Source: a virus
IMG/VR virus record: IMGVR_UViG_3300045996_004580
Coordinates: 1 to 38,029 of that record
Strand: one strand, 5' to 3'
Length of the DNA stretch: 38,029 nucleotides
Positions within the stretch are counted from its first letter, which is position 1. The number at the start of each line of letters is the position of its first letter. The notes beneath the pieces were generated by a model. The model was not told the origin of the DNA, searched no databases, and saw nothing but the letters and a program-made list of their open reading frames with translations. Made by a program: the position numbers and the translations under genes. This document shows, piece after piece, positions 30,901 to 38,029 of this stretch.

Positions 30901-31333
30901 TAACCCAACAACGCCAATCAACGAAAGCGCAGGTTCAAGTGTTGGTAGTACTTTTACTCCGTTACCTTATGATCCAAGTTTGCCCGCAGGTTTTGGCGGG
31001 GGGCAATATATGGAAAAACATCATGGCGGAGGATGGATTGGGAATATTCAAAATATTTTATCGAATTTGAAAAGCGATGAAGTGCCAGCCATTCTTCAAA
31101 CTGGTGAATTCGTGCTATCTCGGGCAATGATTAAAGATATTTCTTCTTCTAAACAAGCAGTTTCAAATTCGGAATCGGTAAAAAAGGAAACAGCGAATCA
31201 AGATAGGAACAATAATCCGCCACGAAATATAACATTAAACCTAAGTATTGCAAACCTGCATGGAACTAAAAAAGATGTTGATTATGTCCTAAAGGGCATT
31301 CACGATGGATTATATAGATTGGGACTGACCTGA
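27932..31333 (+). CDS. tail tape measure protein (1133 aa)
   Basis: ATG 27932 overlaps the previous stop (TAATG). The protein has an N-terminal hydrophobic segment (about residues 46-66), the conserved TMP block (EQYRNTLNTVMGDSKKAGET, then FAAKTPFEMPGLVESTVKLQ), two hydrophobic segments (about 295-315 and 335-355) and a long coiled coil to about residue 960. Near the end a Gly-rich linker precedes the helical C-terminus. Its length sets the tail length, roughly 170 nm by the usual rule of 1.5 Angstrom per residue. Confidence 0.93.
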   Translation: MSQFDLGSYGADLVITDKGFTKSLKEAEKNIKSTEDKSKDLAKTLGAISIGAIASVGVALSVVAGKGVQANSSMEQYRNTLNTVMGDSKKAGETLNWVKQFAAKTPFEMPGLVESTVKLQSMGLEAQKFLPIAGDMAAVFKSSGKTVGDAAEAINDAMMGEFERLKEFGIKLQQTDFSKGGKYAGKTYAEALEEEVKKHNYSGAAEALSNTFDGRLGTLKDTVGMFIQEVTGPLFDSLSGKMGNLTDKMNELQANGTLEKWSTKIKEGFETAINVLEKVGSVIMTVGNFIHDNWGTIEPILGGIVSGFLAFAVVEGVIKSVTAVMGIFNAVLSANPIAIVVLAIAGLVAAGIYLYRNWDTVRINMKKIFDNIAFAAQNAMSWMKIKVLEGVEIALNALSKLTSFIPGLNDKIDSLKNTISSMIQIEKATQSTRELTHEMNQASYAVELQEIKLKKLDEAQAKTKDQTDKTTDATNKQASAHQNATQQVNSHVDALEELHEAQKQAYEDDLKSLQFNIQMNDLSVQDQIDGYSELAKTHADFLENDIDAQRENLLELKQLNQEKIQEISELKKKDFENSLNWMDTEKYYKRLSLEDELAAWDRLLAKNENGTEEYEKSAREKFRVEQEIAEKRKELEEQEKQRLEDIKNVQSQIQDEVSKLADEIVKIYQEYYENKKKAEEKAVELQEDALDKQRNTEKDAHTQRMKELDSEINKNKELYDVQINAIDDEANSEDYSKNLESKRQEELEIEKKLNIAKLNTSKENKKNIEDLEKQLADKRTDIADFVAQHDRDVRKHSLQDALETQQKEVNKQKDAAQQIEDTRQQAYELEKNRLDGLKNIIEQNYENLINDDKKYNEIRQQVMSGSFAQIQKDFAGFTNEIAASSSLIGLAISTNLIAKINDMGTQMTSVSSILAGHFSELGTTLESDLTTKLKDLMKQLDDLNKVKFDDLKKEIGSINVPSSGLVSPANNGLPAGIGGGFGGGGSYGTSNPTTPINESAGSSVGSTFTPLPYDPSLPAGFGGGQYMEKHHGGGWIGNIQNILSNLKSDEVPAILQTGEFVLSRAMIKDISSSKQAVSNSESVKKETANQDRNNNPPRNITLNLSIANLHGTKKDVDYVLKGIHDGLYRLGLT

Positions 31334-31387
31334 GAAGGGGATTAATTTCTCCTTCTTTTTATTGTCATAAATAGAAAGGGAAAATAT

Positions 31388-34300
31388 ATGATTACACTTT
31401 TTGACCCAAATAAAAAACCTCTTGAATTTGAAAAATACCTTTGCAAGCCGAATGGAACGACTATTGCATCCTTAAATAATACAACAAATCCAATAGTCAG
31501 CTATCGTCTCAAAGATGTAGATAAACTTGTTTTTAAAGCATTTTTTAAAGTTCCAAAAAACCATAAACAAATTGATGATCCAACTATTCCTTTATTGAAA
31601 AGTGGGTATTTGATAAAAGTAAGATATAACGAAACTACTCAATACTTTAAGATTAAAAACCTTGTGAAATCAAGCGATGAAAATGGAGACTTTCTTGAAG
31701 TTACAGCCTTCTCGCTTGAAATCGAATTAAACCAGAAAAAGTTAAGAAACCTTAGTTTAACGTCCGTTACATGTACGGAGGTTTTGAATTATGTACTAAG
31801 TTCGACAAATTGGAATGTGGCACATGTGGATTCATCGTTTGACCAAATTTTTCGTGATTTCGAAGTGTCTAATAAAAGCGTGATGGACTTTCTTTATAAC
31901 GATGTATGTGACCAATACTCTGCAATTGCCGTTTTCGACAGTGTAAACAAAAATGTTAGTCTGTATGCAGAAGATACGTACGGTGAAGATAAAGGACTTC
32001 GTATTTCGTATGGTCACTATATGAAGTCCGTCGAAGAAGATTTAAATGAGGACGATTTGACAACTAAATTATATTGCTTTGGTTCAGGGAACACATCCAT
32101 CGAGACTGTCAATCCCAACGGTTCACAATATTTGTTGAATTTTGATCATTTTTTATTGCCTTATGAGGAAGACGTTGACGGAAGTGTAATCACATCGAGC
32201 ACATATATGAGTGACTCGCTCGCAGGGGCAATAGTTTCTTACAATGCTTTGGTTGATTCTAAGTCTCCCACAAGTCAAAATGCTGGCGCAGGAACGACAA
32301 CTACTCAAATTGTTTTACCTTCACATGGTCTAAACAGTGGAGAATTTGTGACCAATCGCAGCAGAGGCAGAGAAACTAGAAAAATTTTAAGCGTACCTAA
32401 TACTGATACCGTTGTCGTTGAATCTATTGTTGGAATGTCGGAAACCGATTTAATAGAAAAATATAACTCTTCCACGTTTGGATATCTTTTATTCGGCAGA
32501 GATGATATTAACGCAAGCATATCCACTAAAACCGATGAATTAAACGCGCTTAAACTTGAGAAAGCACAAATATTAGATCGTTTAGCTGTACAATCAGCAG
32601 CAAAAACAATGGATAGTTTCGTTGGTGCATTAACGAATGGGGATATGACAAGGACATTAAGCGGAGTAAATACAGGCGATAGGTACGCCGCGATGGTTAG
32701 AGTCTCAACTGAAACCGGAACGGCAGTTTCATTTGACGGTTCTATCAAGACTTTTACAGCAAATGAATGGTCGTTTCTTGGAAAAACAACCGCTAAAACA
32801 AATTATAGTCTCATTGTTTCAACTGTTGAATCTGATGTTTCTGTGCAAACTCTAATTGTCAAAATCACCGAAGATGAATACACTTCTGCAACCGATGCTG
32901 AATTGATTGATAAATATTCAGCAGATAATAAGCAGATTGAAATTGATGCAAAACAAATAGAAATCGACTCATTAAACTCTGACTTGGCAGATAAGAATGC
33001 CGAAATCTCAACAATGTCAACGAGTCTTAGTTTGGAAGGAAACCTAACTTCAACTCAATTGGACGAGATACAAAATTTTATATACGAGGACACCTATACT
33101 GCGGATTCCCTAGTCGACCCATATGATATTTATGATTCTGGTGTGGAAGAAATCACACGAAGAAATTCACCTCAAATATTGTATAAAACTGGAATTATTG
33201 ATTTTGAGTCAAGCATAAGGGATCAAAAATCGTGGGGCAAATTGAATTTGGGTGACAGGAGTTCCATCGTTAACAGTAATGTAAATATCAATGTAAAAGT
33301 AACTATATTGGAAATTGAACGCGATTTTGAAACTTGTGATATCAATCTTACCATTGGCAATAGTAAGAAAATATTATCTAAAGCTGATAAGTTATTGATT
33401 GCAATGTATAAAAGTATCCATACAACAAAAAAAGTTGATACAAGCATTTTCAAATGGAATTCTACCAACTTAAATTTTTCAAACAGGAACGATAGAATAA
33501 GTGTGAAGCCGTCGAATGTCACAATTCCTTCAGATGGCACATCTATTGACCACGTTCAAAATGATAACGGCTCAGTAGACATTTCATTCGAGTGGTTATT
33601 CGATACCTATGATCCTGCATCTCCCGTTGAAGCAAATAATATCGATGGATTTTTTGTTTACTATTATTCATCCGACAATGACAACAACATTACATTCGGC
33701 TCAACCTCAACGCGCAAACCTGTGGAAAGGGTGCCATATACTGAGCGTTCTTTTGCCGTGTATGGTGTGGCGGCAAACAAGTATTATACATTTGGAGTTC
33801 AGGCATATAGAATTGTCGATGAGGATATTGACCCAAGTGGAATGTTAACATCGGATATCATTCAGCCTTCATTGGTTACTGAGAATCCTTACCGTCCAAT
33901 GGACAACGTTGCCTTGAAGGGCGATCTTTCGGGAAGTATCGACAATGTGCCTACTTCTGATATCATATCTCAACTTAACGATCTTGCCAGTGACGGAAAA
34001 ATATCTCCAAATGAAAAAATCATAATCAACAAAGATTGGGCGCTTATCCAGGCTGAGAAGCCTATTCTGGATGATTCTGCGGATGTATTTAGTATTACAA
34101 CAGAGAAAACAGCCTACGGAACCGCATATTCAGCGTTGGACACCTATATCGCGCCATTATTGGCAAGCTTAACAACAACAAGTGATATTGACGCCTCCAC
34201 ATTTGCGGCAAAGTTTAGCGATTATTTTGATGCAAAAGCAACATTAGAGAAAGCGATAAGCGATGCTAATAAGACGTTAGCAGATAATGCTAAAGATGCG

Positions 34301-35878
34301 GCTGACGATGCACAAGTGGACGCTACTTCTGCATTGAATAAACTAACTGACATAGCAAGTGATAGTAAACTCACTCCCGTTGAAAAGCAGCAAACGTTGA
34401 ATCAATGGAATGTTATCGCAAGCGAGAAATCGACAATTGATAGTCAGGCAACTACATACTCGATCACAACGACAAAAACAACATATGATATGAATTTTCA
34501 AGCCTTGGCAGATTATTTGAATGGTGGAACAACATGGAGTAGTGGCACACCTTCGATGCTATCCGATTTAACTACGACTACAACTATAGTTGGCTCAACA
34601 TTTAGGAGTAATTTTAAAGATTATTATGACGCGAAAATTGCTGTATTGAATGCAATAACTGATACTGTTAAGGCATTGGCAGACGGAAAAGTTACTACTT
34701 ATTATCAAGATTCAGAGCCAACAGGTTCAGAAGGTGATTTATGGCTTGATACGAATGATGGTAACAAGTTGTATCGATATGATGGAAGCGATTGGGTAGC
34801 GGTACAGGATACAGCAATACAAACGGCTCTTGATAATGCACAAAATGCGTTGGATACGGCTGACGGAAAAATCGTATCATTTTATCAAACAACTGCTCCT
34901 GGAAGTGCAAGCGAAGGAGATTTGTGGATTGATACAGATGATAAAAATAAATTATATAGATATACAAGTGGAAGCTGGGTTGCCGCAAGGGATACCGATA
35001 TTGCTACGGCTATTACAAATGCAGCAACGGCTCAGTCGGCTGCGGCGACAGCACAATCGAAGGCTGACTCCTCGGTTCAAAAAGACACTTTATATAACAA
35101 AATAAAAATAAGTGAAACAAACGGTATCGAAGTGCTTGACGCTTCCAGCAATCAAAGAGTCCAGATTGCTGACCTGGGTAGTAGTAAATATGGTATAAGA
35201 ATAAAAAATAGTAGCGGCACGACTACTGTTGAGACAAATTCGAGCGGCGAGTTAGAACTAACGGGGGGGAAGATTACAATCGTTAATTCGGATGGAAGTC
35301 AAGTCATCCTAGACGCAACAAATGGATTAACGAGAAAAGTAAAAGGACAAAAGGTTGCTACTTATTATTTACCGTTTAAGTCAACTGAAGATAGCGGCTA
35401 CTCTGGCTCAAGCCAGATTTATGCTGTTGCTCGTCTTCGGGGGGACGCCTGGTACAATATTGCTACGCAATACAATACGGTATTGGCTGACACAGGCAAA
35501 ACAGCAGGCGTGAGACAAAACATCCTAGAAAGCATGGTTGTTGCCGGATTGTTGCCGATTTTTTCAGACATAAGTTCCTCTTCTCCTGCATATGGGCTTT
35601 CATTCGATTGGCTGACTAATCAAATTGGCACGAGCGGAATTTACGTTAAAGAAGTGAAATCTGTGAACATCGGTGATTCAATTGTGATTGGAACTCATCA
35701 ACATGACACAGGTGAAACCGATGGTGATGGCGATCCCATTTTTGAAACCGTTAATGATACGGAAACTTCAACGTTTAAGGGTGCGGTGATGACTGCCTTC
35801 GGGTCGCTCACGCCGACGAGTACGCCAATCTCATTTTTGATGGATATTTTAGGGACTTTAGATGTGGATATGACATAA
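31388..35878 (+). CDS. giant tail-tip/fibre protein (1496 aa)
   Basis: The N-terminal third resembles the tail-associated (Tal/gp18-type) hub: FDPNKKPLEFEKYL, DVDKLVFKAFFKVP, a strand-rich body (SLYAEDTYGEDKGLRISYG) and LNLGDRSSIVNSNVNI. Later come a fibronectin-III-like region (about 725-835), two imperfect helical repeats (DLASDGKISPNEK and DIASDSKLTPVEK, nt 33970-34310 and 34340-34690), two EGDLWxDT-x-x-x-NKLYRY repeats (about residues 1114 and 1176) and an Ala-rich coiled coil before a terminal domain. It probably forms the tail tip and host-binding fibre. No separate Dit gene is visible. Confidence 0.8.
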   Translation: MITLFDPNKKPLEFEKYLCKPNGTTIASLNNTTNPIVSYRLKDVDKLVFKAFFKVPKNHKQIDDPTIPLLKSGYLIKVRYNETTQYFKIKNLVKSSDENGDFLEVTAFSLEIELNQKKLRNLSLTSVTCTEVLNYVLSSTNWNVAHVDSSFDQIFRDFEVSNKSVMDFLYNDVCDQYSAIAVFDSVNKNVSLYAEDTYGEDKGLRISYGHYMKSVEEDLNEDDLTTKLYCFGSGNTSIETVNPNGSQYLLNFDHFLLPYEEDVDGSVITSSTYMSDSLAGAIVSYNALVDSKSPTSQNAGAGTTTTQIVLPSHGLNSGEFVTNRSRGRETRKILSVPNTDTVVVESIVGMSETDLIEKYNSSTFGYLLFGRDDINASISTKTDELNALKLEKAQILDRLAVQSAAKTMDSFVGALTNGDMTRTLSGVNTGDRYAAMVRVSTETGTAVSFDGSIKTFTANEWSFLGKTTAKTNYSLIVSTVESDVSVQTLIVKITEDEYTSATDAELIDKYSADNKQIEIDAKQIEIDSLNSDLADKNAEISTMSTSLSLEGNLTSTQLDEIQNFIYEDTYTADSLVDPYDIYDSGVEEITRRNSPQILYKTGIIDFESSIRDQKSWGKLNLGDRSSIVNSNVNINVKVTILEIERDFETCDINLTIGNSKKILSKADKLLIAMYKSIHTTKKVDTSIFKWNSTNLNFSNRNDRISVKPSNVTIPSDGTSIDHVQNDNGSVDISFEWLFDTYDPASPVEANNIDGFFVYYYSSDNDNNITFGSTSTRKPVERVPYTERSFAVYGVAANKYYTFGVQAYRIVDEDIDPSGMLTSDIIQPSLVTENPYRPMDNVALKGDLSGSIDNVPTSDIISQLNDLASDGKISPNEKIIINKDWALIQAEKPILDDSADVFSITTEKTAYGTAYSALDTYIAPLLASLTTTSDIDASTFAAKFSDYFDAKATLEKAISDANKTLADNAKDAADDAQVDATSALNKLTDIASDSKLTPVEKQQTLNQWNVIASEKSTIDSQATTYSITTTKTTYDMNFQALADYLNGGTTWSSGTPSMLSDLTTTTTIVGSTFRSNFKDYYDAKIAVLNAITDTVKALADGKVTTYYQDSEPTGSEGDLWLDTNDGNKLYRYDGSDWVAVQDTAIQTALDNAQNALDTADGKIVSFYQTTAPGSASEGDLWIDTDDKNKLYRYTSGSWVAARDTDIATAITNAATAQSAAATAQSKADSSVQKDTLYNKIKISETNGIEVLDASSNQRVQIADLGSSKYGIRIKNSSGTTTVETNSSGELELTGGKITIVNSDGSQVILDATNGLTRKVKGQKVATYYLPFKSTEDSGYSGSSQIYAVARLRGDAWYNIATQYNTVLADTGKTAGVRQNILESMVVAGLLPIFSDISSSSPAYGLSFDWLTNQIGTSGIYVKEVKSVNIGDSIVIGTHQHDTGETDGDGDPIFETVNDTETSTFKGAVMTAFGSLTPTSTPISFLMDILGTLDVDMT

Positions 35879-35889
35879 GGAGGGACAAC

Positions 35890-36084
35890 GTGGAAAACGA
35901 GTCAAATATGATTGTTAAAAAAGTAAAATATACTTGTAACGAATGTGGAACCGGAGAAGTTAAATACACAGGCAACTTTAACGTAAGAGAATATAAGCCT
36001 TATGAACATAAATGCGAAAATTGCGAATGTCTCAGTTATTTTACGATACAGTATCCGTTCTTTAAGTATGTTGAAGCTCAATAA
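35890..36084 (+). CDS. small zinc-ribbon protein (64 aa)
   Basis: GTG 35890 follows the SD aggaggga (35878-35885). The product has CNEC (about residues 16-19) and CENC (about 42-45) around a short beta segment, a two-Cys-pair zinc ribbon, and a hydrophobic aromatic end (FTIQYPFFKYV). It may be a virion or regulatory protein; no function is assigned. It is the last gene of the late operon. Confidence 0.6.
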   Translation: MENESNMIVKKVKYTCNECGTGEVKYTGNFNVREYKPYEHKCENCECLSYFTIQYPFFKYVEAQ

Positions 36085-36090
36085 CAATTG

Positions 36091-36133
36091 AAAAGGGAAC
36101 CTTTCTTGAAATCGAGAGAGGTTCCCTTTTTTT
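36091..36133 (+). terminator. strong terminator of the late operon
   Basis: AAAAGGGAACCT (36091-36102) and AGGTTCCCTTTT (36119-36130) form a perfect 12-bp stem, followed by Ts. It ends the 17-36 kb late transcription unit. Confidence 0.9.
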
Positions 36134-36231
36134 GAGTTTTTATGGAAAATTATTCTTCCATCTTCCTCGGAATGGTGTTAAAATGCGATCAATGGTAATT
36201 TATACCCATATTATGGAGAGAAGATGATAAC

Positions 36232-36426
36232 TTGTACCTAAGGAAACTCGTATTGTCGAATGATGTTGATTTCAAAAATGCAAAGCATTATAAAGAAACG
36301 ATTACCGTCTGGCATCATGGGGAGCAAATTGGAAGTGGAGTGATGAAGAGATTCGATAAAGAAGCTGTTGTACTAAATGATGGCGCTTACTATATGAGAG
36401 GATATTGTGATTTTGTTTTTGTATAA
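36232..36426 (+). CDS. hypothetical protein (64 aa)
   Basis: TTG 36232 is the best in-frame start, although the SD ggagag (36215-36220) is 11 bases away and points better at a five-codon ORF (MITCT, 36224-36241). The product is beta-rich (YKETITVWHHGEQIGSGVMK, then DGAYYMRGYCDFVFV) and could be a small SH3-like or cold-shock-like barrel. No family was recognised. A possible extended -10 (TGTTAAAAT, near 36174-36182) is upstream. Confidence 0.5.
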   Translation: MYLRKLVLSNDVDFKNAKHYKETITVWHHGEQIGSGVMKRFDKEAVVLNDGAYYMRGYCDFVFV

Positions 36427-36432
36427 ATTTAG

Positions 36433-37158
36433 ATGAATGGAGTGGGTGTCGTGGGTTTTTTCGGATTATTCATATTGATTGTGATTGTTGGCGTGATATT
36501 TGTATTCGTTAAGAGAAGTCAACAGGCTAAAACAATGCAGAACGAGTTAGCGAAACACGGTGTATCTGTTACAAAATCCATAATATCCGATGATCGTAAA
36601 GTATTATTAGCAATTGATGAGGAAAACAAATGCCTAGCAACAGTAAAACTAAACGGTTCAACTCCAATCTTTAAGCGTTATGATTTCAAGGATGTTATTT
36701 CTTCTGAAATTGTTGAGGATGGCGAACAAATCATTAAAACTTCAAGAGGAAGTCAACTAGGCGGTGCTATCGTTGGCGGTGTCCTACTTGGTGGGGTAGG
36801 GGCTATTATTGGCGGTTTATCCGGTAAAAAGAAGGCCAACGATAAGGTGAAAGAGATTAAACTGCTTATAACGGTGAATGATATGCAATCGCCAGTTTAT
36901 GAAGTGTATTTCTTGAAAACGACTCCAACTAAAAAAGGATCGCTGATTTATAAGCAAGCTATAAATTCGGCTAACGAATGGCATGGATTGATAAGTGTTA
37001 TTGTGAAACGATCCGATGTGGAAGCGGCAGCCAGTACAACAGGAGGAAATGGTAAATCTGTTGCTGATGAACTGAAGAAGTTGTCTGAGTTGTTGAAGGA
37101 AGGGATTATTAATCAGGGCGATTTTGAGAGCCAGAAAGCGAAATTGTTAAACATGTAG
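36433..37158 (+). CDS. SHOCT-domain membrane protein (241 aa)
   Basis: An N-terminal transmembrane helix (GFFGLFILIVIVGVIFVFV, about residues 8-26) is followed by a soluble domain and a glycine-zipper segment (GSQLGGAIVGGVLLGGVGAI, about 106-125). The C-terminus SVADELKKLSELLKEGIINQ, followed by GDFESQKAKLL, is a SHOCT domain, an oligomerisation motif of membrane-associated bacterial proteins. The gene lies after the late operon and is followed directly by a lipoprotein-like gene. Its function in the phage or host is unknown; lysogenic conversion is possible. Confidence 0.75.
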   Translation: MNGVGVVGFFGLFILIVIVGVIFVFVKRSQQAKTMQNELAKHGVSVTKSIISDDRKVLLAIDEENKCLATVKLNGSTPIFKRYDFKDVISSEIVEDGEQIIKTSRGSQLGGAIVGGVLLGGVGAIIGGLSGKKKANDKVKEIKLLITVNDMQSPVYEVYFLKTTPTKKGSLIYKQAINSANEWHGLISVIVKRSDVEAAASTTGGNGKSVADELKKLSELLKEGIINQGDFESQKAKLLNM

Positions 37159-37210
37159 TGTGGAAAAAATTATGTTGATTAGAACAGGTTGTAAAGGAAA
37201 GGTGAAATGG

Positions 37211-38029
37211 TTGAATAATCGAAAATTTCTAGTTTGTTTAATGTTTATATTGATATTAATTAATTCTGGTTGTGTTTCATCAAGTCAATATACTAGCATG
37301 ACCAATTCACTATCTACATCAAATAATAAAGTCACACAATTAGAAAATGAATTAAATGAGACAACAAGAAAACTAACTGATTCAACCGAAAAAAATCAAG
37401 AATTACAGAATGAATTGAACGATTTAAAAAATGGTGCTCAAATGTCCATCATCAATATTAGAAAAGAATACAATGTGGAAAATTATGATGAAGTTTTGGA
37501 CTTGTCTAATAAACTAAATGAGAAGTTTCCTGGAACACCGGAAGACATTGAAGCACAATCATATGTAACGGAAATTAACAATACTAGAGATGAAGAGGCT
37601 AGGGTAGCTAAGGAAGAAGAGGAAAAACGGATAGCAGAAGAAAATAAATCAGCACAAGATAAAGCACGTTCGATTTTAAGAATATCAAATAGTTACCCAA
37701 GTAAACCGAATTCTGCTAGTGGTGTTGATTTACATATCATATGGAGAAATAATTCGGATAAGGTAATAAAATATGTTGATTTTGCGGTTGAACCATATAA
37801 TGCCGTTAATGATGTAGTTAGAAGTGAGATCGGGAATAAATCACTTTTTGAAGGCAGAGCAACAGGACCATTCAAAAAAGGCGAAGGTAACAATGGGAAT
37901 AAGTATTGGGAAAATGCCTGGTATAACTACTCTATAAAAACAGTACAGTTTTACAGTGTAAATATTGAATACATGGATGGAACAAAAGTAACATTAAAGG
38001 GCGATGATTTAAAGTACATCCAATATTAG
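37211..38029 (+). CDS. lipoprotein-like exported protein (272 aa)
   Basis: TTG 37211 is preferred because the SD aaggtga (37198-37204) precedes it and the signal peptide then starts NNRKFLVCLMFILILINSGC; GTG 37160 has no SD. The Cys at residue 20 could be a lipid-attachment site, but the -3 residue (Asn) is unusual for a lipobox. A coiled coil (about 30-70, 130-165) and a C-terminal beta domain (VDLHIIWRNNSDKVIKYVDF) follow. It probably sits outside the cell membrane and may modify the host surface. The ORF ends exactly at the window end. Confidence 0.65.
   Translation: MNNRKFLVCLMFILILINSGCVSSSQYTSMTNSLSTSNNKVTQLENELNETTRKLTDSTEKNQELQNELNDLKNGAQMSIINIRKEYNVENYDEVLDLSNKLNEKFPGTPEDIEAQSYVTEINNTRDEEARVAKEEEEKRIAEENKSAQDKARSILRISNSYPSKPNSASGVDLHIIWRNNSDKVIKYVDFAVEPYNAVNDVVRSEIGNKSLFEGRATGPFKKGEGNNGNKYWENAWYNYSIKTVQFYSVNIEYMDGTKVTLKGDDLKYIQY

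Overview
The window is a 38 kb stretch of a tailed bacteriophage or prophage with a long non-contractile (siphovirus-type) tail from a low-GC Gram-positive host. The AT-rich composition, strong Shine-Dalgarno (SD) sequences, frequent TTG/GTG starts and SPP1/Bacillus-like head genes point to Bacillales. One small gene (5256-5489) resembles a family I associate with Paenibacillus. This is family recall; no database was searched.

Layout. 1-3150: accessory genes on the + strand (a HEPN-like protein, a proteasome-fold-like protein, a YjcQ-like protein, a zincin and a small membrane protein), closed by a terminator. 3176-4768: a promoter with nested inverted repeats, then a run of tiny paralogous genes and an excisionase-like DNA-binding protein, closed by a terminator. 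4784-6731: a control region with a reverse-strand Cro/CI-type regulator, a divergent early operon, and a second HTH regulator with a palindromic operator in its promoter. 6843-9131: early genes of unknown function. 9193-13649: a consensus promoter, then a basic small protein, an SF2 helicase, a highly structured non-coding block and a large zinc-ribbon protein. 13650-16728: another HTH regulator, a structured 3' region and small unknown genes, one with a frameshift in an A7 run. 16823-17208: a candidate type I toxin-antitoxin locus on the reverse strand. 17297-36084: the late morphogenesis module in the usual order: small terminase, (integrase), large terminase, portal, minor head protein, (reverse-strand membrane protein), scaffold, capsid, head-tail connectors, tail tube, frameshifted tail chaperones, tape measure, and a giant tail-tip/fibre protein. 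36232-38029: accessory genes (a small protein, a SHOCT-domain membrane protein and a lipoprotein-like protein).

How it works together. The regulators and operators at 4784-6089 and 13650-13679 probably set the lysis/lysogeny or early/late switch. The helicase region replicates the DNA. The late module builds procapsids, packages them and assembles tails, with a textbook -1 ribosomal frameshift (CCCAAAC plus an 11-bp stem) setting the tail chaperone ratio. No holin, endolysin, DNA polymerase, tRNA, CRISPR array or transposase was seen.

Most unusual points: the 19-residue hydrophobic peptide locus, the ~230-nt GC-rich structured block after the helicase, a catalytic-domain-only integrase with its own promoter and repeats between the two terminase genes, the short-gene family array, and a reverse-strand gene in the head operon.
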